64,000 nucleotides of DNA from Nephromyces sp. MM_2019 (Eukaryota > Apicomplexa > Aconoidasida > Nephromycida): the NCBI GenBank assembly GCA_015657535.1, contig JADHZB010001652.1:95680-159679 (forward strand), given 5' to 3'. Numbering within the stretch: the stretch's first letter is position 1; every line of letters begins with the position of its first letter. The notes under the pieces are model-generated. The model saw only the letters and a program-made list of their open reading frames with translations, ran no database searches and had not been told where the DNA came from. Below, piece by piece: positions 24,380 through 39,000 of the stretch. Both the position numbers and the translations under genes were made by a program.

Positions 24380-27300
24380 TCACTTTATTATATATAGATA
24401 TATATCCATCCTACCAAGTGAACTTATAAGAAGCTTTATAAAGACTACCGATATCCCGTGAAGCCGATACAATTGAAAACACCATAAGCGGGGAGTTCCA
24501 GCGGCCTTCTTCGCTTCATCATCAAAAGCAGCTTTGTCAAGAGTATCTTCGGGGGGCATAGGATCAGACAAAGCTGTGCGATGAGTTAAGTGTTTCGAGC
24601 TTTCTTGCTCTGAATCATATCGGCTTAGTTTAGGTTGTTTACTTTCCCCTTGTTTTTTTTCTTCTTTTTCTTCTTCGTTTTCTCTGAAATTATAAAATTG
24701 GAGTGCCCCTACAATGCCAGGGATAACTTGCTGCTGTTTCTTGCTCGGTAAATTACGCTCCACATGGTAAAATTTATCGCTTTCCAGATCGCTAACCTTC
24801 GCATCAACCGGGTTCCTTTGGCTAGCTTTAATACGGTCAAGGTCCTGAGAGATCTTGACAGGATGAATGCTTTCATCCAGATTTGAGGCTATCCCTCTTG
24901 ATTCGATAAGAAATGCTTTAAGAGCGTGAGCAAAAGCCTCATCGTGATCTCCAATGCTAAATAAATATAAACGAAATTTCAAGCTTTTTGAGCATACTCC
25001 AGTGTATTTTCCTGGGATTTTGAGTATCAATGACCTTCTTCTAGCTCTAACTTTTAAATCAGCGGTAGCTTAGAAGTACAGATTTTCAAAAGGAATTTTT
25101 AAGCTACAGATATCATGAAAAAGGCTAAAAATGGGGGCTTTTAAAGCGAATGAAAAAAAAACATCCCAAAAAAACTAAGATCAAGCGAAAAATACAAGAC
25201 TGGAAAAAAACAAAGGTACGCTGCTTAAAGCAAAGGCATAGAGTTAAACAAATTTGCCTACTAAACAACCAAAAATATAATATCGTTCTGGTCACTTTAG
25301 CTTACCTAAAGTGCTTCACAGCGAGAGCTATATGTAAGCGAGTTTGCAAAAAATGTCTTGCATAGGAAGACAGGGACTCAATATTACTCTCGCTCAAATT
25401 TTTCCCATCAATATCACTAGATCGCGAGTCACTTAAGACTTCTTTAAGCTTCATAATCGCTTGCTGATTTCCATCTTCAAAAGCGCAAATACCCCGAAAT
25501 TGCACCTCCTTGATGGAAAAAATTTGGCAAAATCGAGCAAGCGATAAAATATTTTTATTTGCAAATGATGTTTCAAGTTTTTCTCCAAACTCAGGCTTCA
25601 ACGAAGAATGCTGCACATGTAATCTGCGAGCATCATTTGTGCTGCCAAACCCTTTATCTTCCATTCCATTCCTTAAACACTGAACTTCATCAGAAAGAGT
25701 ATCTATATCCTAAAGAAAATTTAGCCCTCCAAGGGCAATCAAATAAGCGTTTATTAAAAATAGAATTGCTACATGCATGCGCGCTCTGTAGAAATCTTTT
25801 ATTTTATATGGTGTTTGCAATAGGTTTCCAAAGTGTATAGAAGCATAAACATTAGGCAATATAAAGTCAAACTTGAGCAAAAAAAACTAGAGTGAGTTAG
25901 AGGCTGAGATAAAAACAACCTGAGATGTGAAGATGGCATGCTTAATACCCTGAAAATTTCATACCAAAAAGAGGCTAATCATTGAATGATTATAATTCTA
26001 TGAAAAAAAAATACCAGTGAAAAAACAAAAAAGCCTAAAGCAGAATATTGAAAAGACGACAAAAAACCGTATATTCAACGAAAATAAAGCTAATTCTTCC
26101 AGAGAAAACAAAGGCACTAGCTGAAAAGCAAAATATTAAGATGACTATTAGCATTTTCACGAGTTTCTGATAACACATTTCCTAAGAAAAGACACTGCTT
26201 AACGTTACAGAGATGTAATGAGCAGCCTACCATAAAGCATATTTGAAAAAGCCTTTTCTTACTGCAGAATAAAGTAGTGTACTAGCAGACGCAGAAAAAT
26301 ATACAAAGGATATTCTAGGCTTGAGACAACGAGCTACGAATTCCATCCATAAAGTCTCCTATATTTAGCAGAAGTAGACCTAACAATAGAATAGAAGTAA
26401 ATACAAAATATAGAAAAAATTCAGACTAGAGCAGTAGATAAAATCTGGTTTATGATGCCTCTTAAAGCACCACGTATACGGTATTTTCAGGTTATTTTAA
26501 TCCTCAAGTATATAAAATCAAGACTTATAACAATAGAAATTGTCAAACAAGAAGAGGGAGGCAATAAAGCCTCCTTCCTGATCGAAGACTATAAGCAAAC
26601 TAAAAAAAAAAGCAGGAAGCTTCTATGAAGATGCAAAATATACCTTCATACTAAACTCTTGTATATCCAAAAGCATGAGTTTCTTCTGTATGAGGGCCTG
26701 ATTTGGAGCTAGAGACACTAATCCATCTTCATGGGCAAACTCTCTTGCCGAATTTATTCTTTGAAATTTTTCCTAAATTATTCAAAGTAATCAGACAAGC
26801 AATTTACAGATAACCAGCAAATGCGAGAAACCGCATAGAAAAAATATTGCATTCAAAGTGAAAATAAGTAAACCTATAAATTCAAAGCAAATTTGCTCCT
26901 TGAATCTAGTGTGTTATTAAGTTCGTACATGGTAATATTCTCTAGGAAAACTTTTAAAAAAATTTCAAGCGAAACAGTATTTAGACAAATATCCGAACAT
27001 TTTAAGACTATTAGACAATAACATCCTTCAAGAGATTCAATGAAGATACTATAGTACTTGATCATTCAGATAAATCAACCCTTTTACACAAAAGCAAGAG
27101 AATTTCATGGAGATTCTTCAAAAAATGTTGAAAAAAACCTTCATTATCCCCATAATCCTGTATTCGTTTTGAAACTCCATGAAGAAAAAAATGAGGATTA
27201 TCAGAGAATGGCTTTACTTACGGGTTCATTGTTTTTTTTCCCAAAATTCAAATCTTCAAATGGAAAAAAGTCTGAAAGTGAAATATACCATAGGATTATA

Positions 27301-29860
27301 TGCTAAAAAATTGATAATTAAGAAGAAAAGGAAAAAAATAGCAAAACTCCCCATAGAAAATACCTCAAAACATAGCACGAAACACTCATACTATCAAAAA
27401 ACCACTATCTATTGCTTACTTACTGAAAAAATCTAAAAAAAGATACCGAAAAATGGTTTATTGTATGTTTTTCTAACTGCTTCAGCTGCTTAAATCACGT
27501 CATTTATTGTAGCAAACAGTTACTAGCTCAGAAAATAACCTTCCATATATCTACGGTCTCCAGTAAAAAAGGTATACTAATGGACTGGGTACAATGGGTA
27601 GAGAGAGAGCCCTCTTTAAAACAAAAACCATATGACGGAATTATGCATATTTAAGTGAATTTATAAGATGGTTCTAGACCAGAGTACAGCCGTAAACTGT
27701 GAAATATTATCACCGAGAGAGAAAGTATTGTACTTACTAGGATGTGTGCTTTCATTGAGAATCTTGGCGTAAGCGTCGACACCGTGAAATTGGAAGCTAC
27801 GGAGCGATTTAAGAATATTTTCCTGGAAGCCGGGCAAATTATGGTATATAGAAGCATAAAAATAAACTAAAAAAGGGAGAAAAAGGCAAAAAACATTGGA
27901 ATTTGTTAGAGACATAGATCGAAGCTAATGAAGCGCAAAATTCATCAAATTTTCAAAAAAATTCCGTACTAGTGCATAGTCATACCGGAAAGTCACAATA
28001 ATTAACCAATTGGTGCTCAGGTAACAAGGGGGGCCAAGATGACTTTCCCAGGGTTCTAAGCAGAGTAACCAGATGTATTTTATTGTGACGGCAAGGAATC
28101 ACCGAAAACGCATGTTAATACTAGAAAAAATAACTCACTTTCACAACTAGAAAAAGTACTACGTTTTAGGACTAAGTGGACACACACATACCCAAAAATG
28201 CGCATAAACACAAATCCAGATGCGGCATCAGACATCACTAACATAATCAAAGTAAGCTTATTCAAATCAAGAGAATTTTCCCACAATTGCACATCGTTGC
28301 AGTGTGCCTTAGCTACCTCTTTCTATTTGATTACCTCCAAGGGGAGTAAGAAGCATCCTCAGAGAAAGTTATTTTCTTCTCCGCACGCGAAAGGAAATCT
28401 TGAAAGGAAATTTCAACTTTATTCTTTGACAAGCTGCCGGATAAAGCTGTCACAAATTATGATAATAGCAGAATAGATGAACATCAGATACAGCGAAATA
28501 TCAATCAAATGGAAAAATTGATAATGACGTGTGAAGAAATTAAGCCAAAAAAATAATCATAAGGAATCTTAGTGCGAAGTAACAATGAGAGTTTTTATTT
28601 GCGTTAAGCAAGAAAGTAATACAGTGAGGTGTTGCTACCAAATTATTTTTCTTCTTCTTCTTTTTCCGCTTTTCCTCCTCCTCCTTCTTCAGGCACTTAA
28701 GGGTGCTCTAAATTCGCTGTTAAATATAGCACCCACGGGTACCGAACGCATTACGAATAAATACATACTGCTTGAACTTATAGAAAGAGTAATGTATCGA
28801 AGCTGTGAAGCGCATTTTTTTTCATAAAATTTAAGGCAGCTTACTTCTATAAACGAAATGCAAACAAAAATCTCACCGCGATGGTAGTCGACTTCCCCAT
28901 CGTGTACGTGTACAACAGTGGGTAAAGAGCGAATCTTCAATTTTCTGGTTAAAGGACAATTTCTGTCAGCATCAAACTTGAAGAAGCGCAGCTTATCTCC
29001 AAATTTTCCCCAGGCAATACTACTAGAAAGACCTGATACATGCTCCTCTACTGAAGTGGAGGGTAAGTTCCAGCTGTCAAGCGGTTAAAATCGGTTTAAA
29101 AGTAAACGGCTACTGCCATCAGTGAGGGCATTCAATAAAAAATGGTGCATACAACAGCAACAGCCATAGAACAATTTAAAAGTAAATTAATTACATGGAT
29201 GAGGTTCAAATCAGAATCGGCGTGTGCCGCAATGTCAAGCCCATGAAAATAAATCAAAAAATTACAATCTTTGTATTTTTATAAAAATATTCGTTCTTAA
29301 AATTAAAATTTTAATGATAAGCACAGCTACTTCAGCAGCTCATGATTTTCCCGCAAAAAGAATATGTGGGGGTGTACATAGACCCCCGCATGGCATATAT
29401 ACTTGCACTCAAAAAAAATCCTTAGCCGTTTATATAAAATAATTTATAAACAATGCTTAAAAATCAGGAAAATAAGCGGAACACAATGCTAGGAATGATG
29501 AAGATACCAAGAAAAGCTAATGCGTTCTTCAATCATATAGCACAATTTAGAATATCGGAAAAATCCTCAAAACGGATATGTTATGATAATACACGTAGCA
29601 ATCAAAATCGCCTAGGTATAATTTCCATACCTAGCCTTTGCAAGAACGAAGCATGATTTTCCTTCAAATACTTCTTCAACCCTTCTTCTTTGGCTAATAT
29701 CCTCGAAAGAGATGGCATCAGCAGAAGGTTCAGAGGACGAGCGAGCGACGAATCTCCGGATCTTAAAGTGTAGGCAACCAAATGGTAATCTGCCACTTTG
29801 AGCTCCAGGAAAACTTTGGTATAGAGCGGAAGTTACAGATTTTAATGCTGCTGGTGACAT
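24380..29860 (-). CDS. CnoX/YbbN-like protein: thioredoxin fold lacking active-site cysteines plus TPR-like helices
   Basis: Firm exons: 29860-29631, 29073-28877, 28446-28335, 26772-26644, 25709-25306 and 24956 to the stop at 24380. The junctions I could link keep phase (2, 1, then 0 and 2). The link between 28335 and 26772 is unresolved, with candidate exons near 28190-28320 and 27690-27810. Residues 1-45 are Ser/Arg-rich with few acids, like a mitochondrial presequence. Residues about 50-165 form a thioredoxin domain: FFKFDADRNC, the cis-proline loop RSLPTVVH and DGEVDYHRG all match. The usual WCGPC is replaced by WNLPS, so no redox chemistry is expected. Downstream helices (SYARHFLQTRLHIALAVKHF, then GDHDEAFAHALKAFL) resemble the C-terminal TPR-like unit of YbbN/CnoX, a holdase that hands clients to Hsp60/Hsp70. 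A long charged insertion (EENEEEKEEKKQGE) is unusual for that family. Domain call is strong; the CnoX assignment is inference. Confidence 0.68.
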
Positions 29861-32800
29861 TTGATTGCGTTAAGATAAAATCGGTAATATTTTGTTGGAA
29901 ATTGAAGTTAACGCTTTAGCGACATTACTTGCATCACACTGTATATGCATAGGTTTTGTACAATATCGAACAATAAAGTTTCGTAGCCTAATTACTAGAA
30001 AATATAGAGGAGGATAAGTTTTGTTTAGGCGCAGCATAGAAGATCCGCTATAAAGAAAAAACTCTTGCTTTGGATACCATTACATAATGTTTGGTAGCAA
30101 CCCGCATATAGAAGAAGAAACTTTGGGTGTAACACAGCGTTTCTACTGATGCGAATCGGATTAATTTTTGCATCTAAAAAGCGCATTTCATACTTGCTTC
30201 ATTTAGAAATTTATTCAGAGATAATCCATTTAGCTAATAGCCTAGGGTGAGCTTTATCACAATGAGCATATAAGCGTTACAATAGCGCTTCTAGTTTGAA
30301 GATGAACTGGTAAAATTATCTTGATACTGAGAACCGCAGGTCATTGATTGAACCCCCGCCAAAAGGGTACAGTTGACTTGGTGGTATAGCAGAAGCGCCC
30401 CCCGTGCCCATATCCTGGGGCAGACGTTTAGATGAATATTTAAAAAGAAAGCTTTCTGGTAATTTAGGAATGAATGCTGGCTTAATAATAATATGACAAA
30501 ATTATAAGATGATACGCACTAATGTATATCTTAATAAAATTGATCTCTTAAATAGAAAATAGCTATAGGAAAGTTAATCTAGCTTCCCGTGATAGGTAAT
30601 TTCCCAATAATTTTGCATATGATTAGGTTACAAAAGGAGATGCTGACCCATTTCCTTAATGCAACTCTCATGATCAAATGCCCACGTACCTAATGAGTAG
30701 TTTTAAGGTTTTCATTACCGGTATTGCTGAAGCACAAAATTTATAAAAAAAATAAGATACTGATTGATCCAGAAATTCAGCACTTATAAGCACAATACTT
30801 TTTATGACAAATTTAAGGGTAACACAGGAGAAAGATTCCATGCCAATTCGAAAATTTTTGAATAGTTGGCCATCATTAATTGCCGCATTCTTCCTTCAAA
30901 GTTTGTATTTCCAGAGTAATCCTTGTGAGAATGCCTGTATGCTACTATGCGATATCAGTTAACTGAACTATTAAGAGTTACGCATAAAGCTAAACCTCGT
31001 AAAGCCAGCTCTCTTCTTCTCGGATACACCAAGTGAATTTACTCGTGGTGACTTATTAATTTTTATTCAAACTTGAGATATTTCAGGATAGTCATTGAAC
31101 CTGCAAAAGCTAAATAAAACTTGGTTAACTGAGGCTGCTAAAGAAGCTTTGCTTAACTGTGCCTGCCATAGCTCAAGAAGATTTGCTTAACTGAGCCGGG
31201 GGCTAAAGAAGATTCGCCTCTTTAAACCTAGTGGTATTTTCATTTTAAAAAGATTTTCAGAGCATCTCTTTTTATTACCACCATTTGAATTAGCTTTTCA
31301 GCGACCTGCTTACAAAAGTAAGATCATATCAGTTAATAAGCCTCATAATCCTTTTCTCGATTTGCATGATGCAGGCTCATAGTAGATCACAATCGTTACC
31401 TTCATGCATCAGGTTATCGATGTTACTGTCGGATTATAACTACAGCCAACCGTTACGCCAACATGTACTGATATATGGCTCGAAGGGAGGGGTATATACA
31501 GTTGAGTATCCAGTATAACTACTTCTCAAAAATTCTACAAAACAAGATATAAAATGCTCGAAGGAGCATCAAATAAAGCATTTATGTCAGTACTTGTACG
31601 GTTTCAAAAGTTTATTTTCCATCACTTATCATTTGTGAATTACTCGAAATTTCATTCCGGCACAGATTCGATGGAGGCATGAGTCTTTGTCTTACTAGTC
31701 ACCTGTAGATGAAGGACAATTTGGCTATACAACAAAAACGTATTAAAAGGAACTTCTAGACTTGCTATAACCAACAGGAAAAATATTGGTCATAAAATTT
31801 CATTAATATTAATTTTTTTCTATAAAAAAAAATATTTTACTGCCTTTTAAATAGTTAATTTTTCCTGTTCAAGAAGGAAGTTAAGTTCTGCTTCAGCGAC
31901 TATTCATTACCTTGTGCACAGCACAGACGCCATCTCTGACCCGAATCCTGTTTTTTGTAGCATCAGCAATTCTGCTATATAAACACGTGGAGATTATTAG
32001 ATAATTAAGTCCGACACACTTCGATGTGAAGAATAATGCGGTGCCCGGCGTGTCTGCTTTCTTTACAAAGCGGTAGACAGATGGAGCATTGGCCGCGAAA
32101 TTGCATAGCAACTGGGAGGATTCTAATCATTTTCTCCAGTCAGTTAGAACCTCGAGGTCATCTAAAGACAACTTGTACTTTGTACTTTCCCCCTGTCGCG
32201 TACCCTCCCTGCATACCACTATTACGTTGCAACATCAAAGTAAGCATGTAACCTGCAATCGTCTGGGGTATCTGCCTAGAATCACATTCTTTTGCCTAGC
32301 AAGGCATGCAAACTGTGGCATAATTCTAGAAAACTAATAAAAATATTTGAAGTTAGAGCCTATTTAATACTAACTCTAGGGAGAATAATGCAGTTTCTCA
32401 ATAGCACTTTTACATTTTAAGCTTTATTTAGGAAACCAGTTCCAAAAACATGGAATGGAAGGAGTACCAGCAATCCAGAGAGGCAAAGAATGTTAGTCCG
32501 TAGATAATAAATAACCGAGAGCTCGCAAGATAGTAAGAGGCCTATGGAAATCTCTTAATAGAAAGTGCAACACAGTTTTAAAAAATATAGTCAGCAAAGT
32601 TGTGCAAGGGCAATAAGAAGCTGTTGAATCGCATGGTTGGGTTATGCAATATTACGTAAAATTAAGATTATTAACATAGAGAATTTCCTCAAATGTGAAA
32701 GTTTCAGTGAAGTTTCTATAAAGTCCAGCTTAAGCCTTTGAGGAGATGTGAATAAGAAGCTTTGCCTTTAATCATTATAAAAAATTGATTTTGAAATAGC

Positions 32801-35800
32801 TTCACGAAAAATTTGTTATCAGCGAAAGCAAAATAGAGATTACGTTGCATTTCCCATCATGAAAATGCTGTCAAATTATTGAACCAAGTAAAATCTGAGC
32901 GCTATGCTAAAATTTAGACTTCAGGTTATACTGCTACCAATATCTTGAGAATCAAAATTATGCAAAGAATATGAATAATACGCGGCTATAAGTTATAAAA
33001 ATCAGAAATTATGCAGAGAACTCCAATATAAGCATTTCATCTTAATTTTGGAGTAATTTTCCACACCTGAATCTAGCAAGTTTATTTCTTTCAAACAGCG
33101 AAATCAGTCACTCAAAAGGTTTTGGTTACGTTATCCTATGAAATTGATGTTTTACGCACTAGTGTAAGCGATTGAGTTTCGCCTCTTCTCCTAAACCTGA
33201 TCCTCGAAAATGAAAGTTGCATAGTGAATTAGAATTTCACATTTAAAATGAATAGTGAACTTATTAAAATCCACTCAAATTCAATAACGCATCCCTTCAA
33301 AATGGCTGTGAACACAATGATTCTTGGGAAAATATTTATATAAGCATGAAATATTTTTAAAAGCACTGAAAACAGCTTTTCGCAAGGGATTATGATAGAG
33401 CCTAAGCTCTATGAAGAATTCCTTCGGAAGAATTAGACTACAATCCATATAGAGCTAGAGCGGCAACCATAAAAGCTCACCTAAGGCGCTATTAAATGTC
33501 ACGAGATTTAGTAGCCACCAAGATTTACACATCAATGAATCAACAGTATTGAATTGCGGTCTCATAAAAATGAAAAAGCAGGAGCCAACAGAATGAAAAT
33601 TGCTTTTTAGCTAACAATTAGTTCTTTCTCTCTATCACACTTCTGCTTAAATAATGGATTTTAGCTGCTACAAAATTGCTCAAAAAATTAAACAGACAAG
33701 AGAGGTCGTCGCTAATAAAACATTTAAGCAGAAATTAATGGCTGAACCCGCAGTTACTTTCAATTCAAATTATAATACAGAAACAAAAAAAATTGTTAAA
33801 GTTTCGTGAAGATATTTTGTAGCTTCCTAGGGACTCTTTTTCATTCTGAGAACCAAGCTACGACTCCATGTTGTGACTTCAGCTGGAAAAGTATCTTTGA
33901 TAGAAACATGCATTGAGACCTAGCTTTAATAGAACAGCTATAAGTGCATTCTTATTACGCAGCATACAAGAAAAAAAAGTCTACAATAGAACAGAATATC
34001 TATTTTAAAAATTTGAATAAAATCCCACCTTTTAAAATGGAGTAGTCTAATGCTGAAGAGCAAATAAAATAGTCCCCAATACTGGTAACAGCTTGATGCA
34101 AGACTTTTAAAAATTTCATAGGAAAGAAAAATGACTTCCGGGAGAGCAATAACGGCTTTTCTAAATGGTTTTTTCCCCTTAAAATAAATAATCAAAAAAA
34201 CCCAAGGTAGCTCAAGTCCAGCTGCTCGTGAACATGGCATAGAATTCGGAAGAAAGTTTCATACAAGAGCAAGGCAAATATTCATGAAGCTAACTGGGGA
34301 ACACCTAATTTACTTTAAAAAAGGTGTTGCGCAATTGTATTAAAAAATTCTTAATTTCGAAAGATTATCTTCTCAGTGCAAATTTTAGATTCAAACTAAC
34401 CTCTCTCACATTTACGGCAAGACTACTAAATATTATGCAATTATAACATGTGAAAGACAAAAGAAAGAACGCCGTTAAATTAAAGAATGGCAAGGGATTT
34501 TTTGAAAAGTCTTGAAAGTACTAAATTTCTTGAGAGAGAAGCAGCTTGAAAATCGATTTGCTTGGTACTAAGACGCTACAAAGAAGTTTCACGAAAAAAG
34601 TATAATAAAGAGTCCATTCATGCATATATCGTGGTTACAGCAAACTAAGTGTTAACTCTCATGTGCACAATGATTCCACAATTTCAGCCATTAGAAAATG
34701 TAGACACTAGTACCTTGAGTGCATTGACATCAATTATCTATTAACACTTTTAGAAAAATGAACAGGATATACTAGATATTTTCAATGTGAAAATGACGAA
34801 GGTTATTCAGTTTTTACTCAAAGATAAGATTCCGGCAAAGCTGGAGTTACAATACGAAACTAAATCAGGAGCTCCAATATGAAGCCTTTGAAAGTCGACT
34901 GCAACGATCATGTGTAGGTAAATTCGACATGAAGGTCCAGCAAATATAGAGGCAAAATACGAAATGCTCTCTTATTTTCTACAGCAATGATTCACATACG
35001 CTTGGAATTAAACTAAGCTAGCGCATAGTAGCCCAATCGATGCGTTAAGCGTACTGGGTGCAAAGTATGGGTATCATGCAGCCTTCAATATCACGTTATA
35101 GGAGAGAAATGATGAAGTTTTTAGGTGTTTAGGCGCAAAATAAAACGTTTCTTCATGCAAATTCATTCTAATTTTTTTAACGCATCCTAAAATTTAATGC
35201 TTCAATCCAGGACTATGAGCATACCTTTAGCTGCATTATCGTAAAACTACTACGTTTTTAGCTTTTAAACATGTAATCTAAGCACAAAGCAAAAGCAATA
35301 TGCCAGTCAGCGAAAAAGCTTTAGAGCCTCAATATAATACAGTACAAACAGTTTTGATTTCAATATTTTAAGCGTGATCAAAATTGCCGTACAAATTTTC
35401 CTACTCAATGGCCATGCATTTCTGCAACTAGTAAGAGAATGCGGGATCCTTGAAATATATACACTGCTTTACATATATTTTCTTCACGCTCCTCTCTCTC
35501 CACAGTTTCGCAAAAACTGAGTTTACTACTTCAGATATGTACGAAGGTAAAAAAAGAAAATTAGGCTTTAAAAAAAATAAAAAGAAGCCTTAATTCTCTC
35601 ATGCAGAGAATCCAAGTTTCCAGGTGAGTTGATACTTGCTAACTCAGCTACTAGGACCTCCAAATACAAATTATAGAGGAATATTTGAAAGCAGTGTAAA
35701 GGTAATTGCCTAAATATATGCTCTAATTTCATTACAGAATGAAAGATGTAAAAATCTAGAAAACCATTTTTCCAAAAATTTGCAACTGTGGATACTACTT

Positions 35801-36066
35801 ATCTTGTCCCTGTTTCATACAGAAATTCTAGATACTCAAAATTCCACAACCTTTTGGCGAGTCATCAAACTATTTTAATGAGCAGTTGAATGAAAGTAAG
35901 TAGTTATAGTTTTTAAACTGAAGCACCACATTTTTTCAGCATGGAGAGAAGCTTAGAGAATATTCTCCAAACGCTACGCAGAAAACTCTCCAGCATTCAA
36001 AACTGTAGGATAAGTGTTGCCTATATCAGGGCTCTCTAACAAAGGTGAAAATGCTTTGATGCATTC
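29861..36066. other. Gene-poor interval of about 6.2 kb
   Basis: This is the largest gap in the window. No exon with paired splice sites was found on either strand. Short open frames at 31893-32337 (both strands) sit in a patch of slightly higher G+C. A 100-codon minus-strand frame at 33938-34240 resembles nothing. Imperfect repeats occur at about 31115-31212. Small exons could be hidden here, but I cannot support any. Confidence 0.45.
31115..31212. repeat. Imperfect direct repeats around TTGCTTAACTG
   Basis: Three decayed copies of a unit of roughly 35-50 bases share the parts GGTTAACTGAGGCTGCTAAAGAAG, with variants TTGCTTAACTGTGCC and TTGCTTAACTGAGCC followed by AAGAAGATT. The period is not constant, so this looks like an old small array. 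Confidence 0.55.
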
Positions 36067-39000
36067 TTAGCCATCATCACATGAGTAGTAAGTCTCTATT
36101 TGTGCAATCAACGTCATCTTATCTTGAGACAAGATCTGAAAAGGGGATAAAATTCCAAAATATAAAAACATTATATGCGTCAGTATAAACCCATATTGAC
36201 CTCCTGCATAATACTTAATTAAATCATCATGTAGGATTAAAGAAATAAAAATTTTTAGCGTAATTGCCAGTAGCATCCCAATTCTCTCCTATAAGCTTAC
36301 TATAATTTTGTGAGATAAGAACGTACGCGAAAAAAAAACAGAGAATATCAAAGAGTGTCCATCAAGAAAAAATATAAAAATGAAGAAAATTGGAGAATAA
36401 ACTGAGAATTTGTAAAAAAAATCTTAATAAACAGCTTAAGCAACAATAGAGCATTACGTCGGTGTGTATGCGTGTGTTCCTCTGTTTTTATTCGTGTGTT
36501 CGCGTGTCTAGCTCTGCTTTGTGTGTATATGGGTCTTAACCTGGCTGTATCGTCGATTTTTCACAAAAAAAGTGAAGAAAAGCCCATGGTACTCCCTATT
36601 TAAATGCCATTTCTAGTTTCTTGCTCTTTGCAGCAGGTGTTTTCAAATGATTATATTCGCCTTATATGCTAATACATAACAAGCCTCATACCTTAAGCTT
36701 TCAAGCTACTATTTAGATAGCGTTAGAACATGAAAGAAAACACGCAGTAAGGGATTCAGCATATTTTTTCCTCCAAGAGAAGAGCACAAAAAAGAATAGG
36801 ACCAATTTACCTTTATCAACTGATCCATCTTGCAGACTAGTTCGTGCAAATGCCACATCTTCATACTTAGGCTACATGCATCCAGAGACGCATTTTCTTC
36901 CTATATTACAAAAAATTAAAGGAAAAAAAAACTAATTTTAGAAAATTCAATAAGCAGACAGGGAAAAGAATATAGTCAAGCAAGCAATACTAGGAGATCA
37001 AGCGATAGCAGTGCTGTGTGAAAATACAAAAATAAGAACTGGTAAAATCAATGTGTTACCCATTCTAATAATCATGGGAGGATTATTATAGCGAGAAGAA
37101 AAAAATCAAAAAAACTCAATTGCTTTTGAACAGAAAAGGAGATATAAAGCTGTGTGAAGATACCTCTGCATTCATTTTATAATGTAGTAAATTTCATGCA
37201 TCTTAAAGAGACGGTGTTTTCTTTGCAGCTACCTGAGAAAAGCACGTATAGCATCCATGTAAAACATACCTCCTAAAAATGAGCAATGCAGTAGTTAAGT
37301 CACCAAGGTTTCATCCTACACAGGTCTTATGCTATCCGAAAAAAAATAACGAGGAAAAGCTATAACTTAGCCGTGATTTAACGCTATTTTATAGTTCCTT
37401 ATGTGAATAAAGGCAATTGATTTGTTTGACAATTTTTTTCCCTGCTGTAATAACTCCCCCTAGATTAATAGGTAGAAATGCATAGATTTCACCAGCTACA
37501 AGTTCAAATTTTGGTAATTTTTGGTACCACTATCTCTTGATATGGGTTCTACTTCAAAAGAAGGCGTAGCAAAAGAGTACGCATGCAAATCTCTACCCAT
37601 CGTCTAGCACCAAATAAATCGCCCCAAAACAATGTCAAAAGTTTTCAACATCAAAAAAGTCGCGATATGCCGAGATAGGACGACTGATAGAGCTTGTTAC
37701 CAAAATAAGGAGTACTTCTGTATCATAACAGGAGTAGGCTTTAATACTATTTAAAGGGCTCCACTAGCCTACAATCTTAAGGAGTAAACAAAAAACCCAT
37801 GGACATGACTAAAGTAGCAATCAAAGCACTATGTAAAGCCAATTCAGCGATGAATCCATTGTACTAGCTGCTGCTGCTACTGTAAAAAACATCTTTTTCA
37901 TTGAATCCTATGATTCATGAAAAAAAGTGAAAAAAAAAAATTTGCACACCTGGGTTATCTCATACATTTGAAAGATTTTTTTTGCTCTAGACTTTGAAAT
38001 CTTGGAATATGGAGTTTTTGGTAATGTAGTGGCGTTGCAATTTGGCAATATTTCTGCCGTATCGATGACCCCTTTTGAAAGTTGTAAATCAGTATCATAT
38101 TTTTGTCTTAATACCGGGGACATGCCTTTGTTGGAAGTTAATTCGGTGGTGGCGTCTGTAGGATTCTCACTGAGCAAGTCAGAGCGAAAATTTTTCACAT
38201 CATCTAAAGTTGCTAGTACATCATTGGAGTTTTTTTCACCACCATAAGCTTCATCCACAAGCATAAGGGAGGCCCGTTCTACTAACATCGATTCCTCATC
38301 TTCTTCCTCTATAAAACTTTGAGAATTTGATATTTTCTGTTGTGCTATTTCGGGAGGCTTTAATTTGTAGTCTTTAAAAGCTCCACATCTCGCTAAAAAG
38401 CATTCGAAAACGGGATTTTCGTAGCAACTCTCTGCCCTCTCCTTCAATAGATCTATGAGAGTATTTTGACATCGGTTGCGTTCATCCGTAACTTCAAGCA
38501 GCAAGGCAGATAGCCTATCACATCGTTCACTACATTGAAACTCGCTTTCATGTATGGCTCTAGAGTGGCGCAGTCTCATTCCTTCAAGGTCCTGGAGCAA
38601 TTCAGCCTGCCTGTCCTGCGTGGTCGCAAAAAATATCTCATAAATAAACTACTACAGCAAGAAACAAGAGCTTCATAGCTTGAGTTGCTGTAAGAAAAAT
38701 TTAACTAAGCGAAGCAAAGAACCGATATTACGTATCAGAATATGCTTCAGCATGACGTATACCACCAGTGACTATACAAAAACTCAGCTCACAAAAAAAA
38801 TACTGGAATTTTCGGCAAGCATACAATCAAATCATAAAATACTAAGATCACAAACACACACTTATCACACATACAAACAAACTTATTACAGACGTAAATT
38901 TATCACATACACACACACACTCATGACACAGACATAAATTTAGCACACAAGCACTTATGACACAGACATAAATTTATCACATACACACGCATACACACAC

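Noticed and set aside
24380..25709. First impression of a BAR/F-BAR domain in the helical exons
   Set aside because: After joining 25306 to 24956 and linking upstream to the thioredoxin exons, the helix pattern fits the YbbN/CnoX tail better and no F-BAR signature is present.
28198..28476. 92-codon plus-strand frame
   Set aside because: It is antisense to the thioredoxin-fold gene; the minus strand there carries an exon matching the C-terminal part of the thioredoxin domain.
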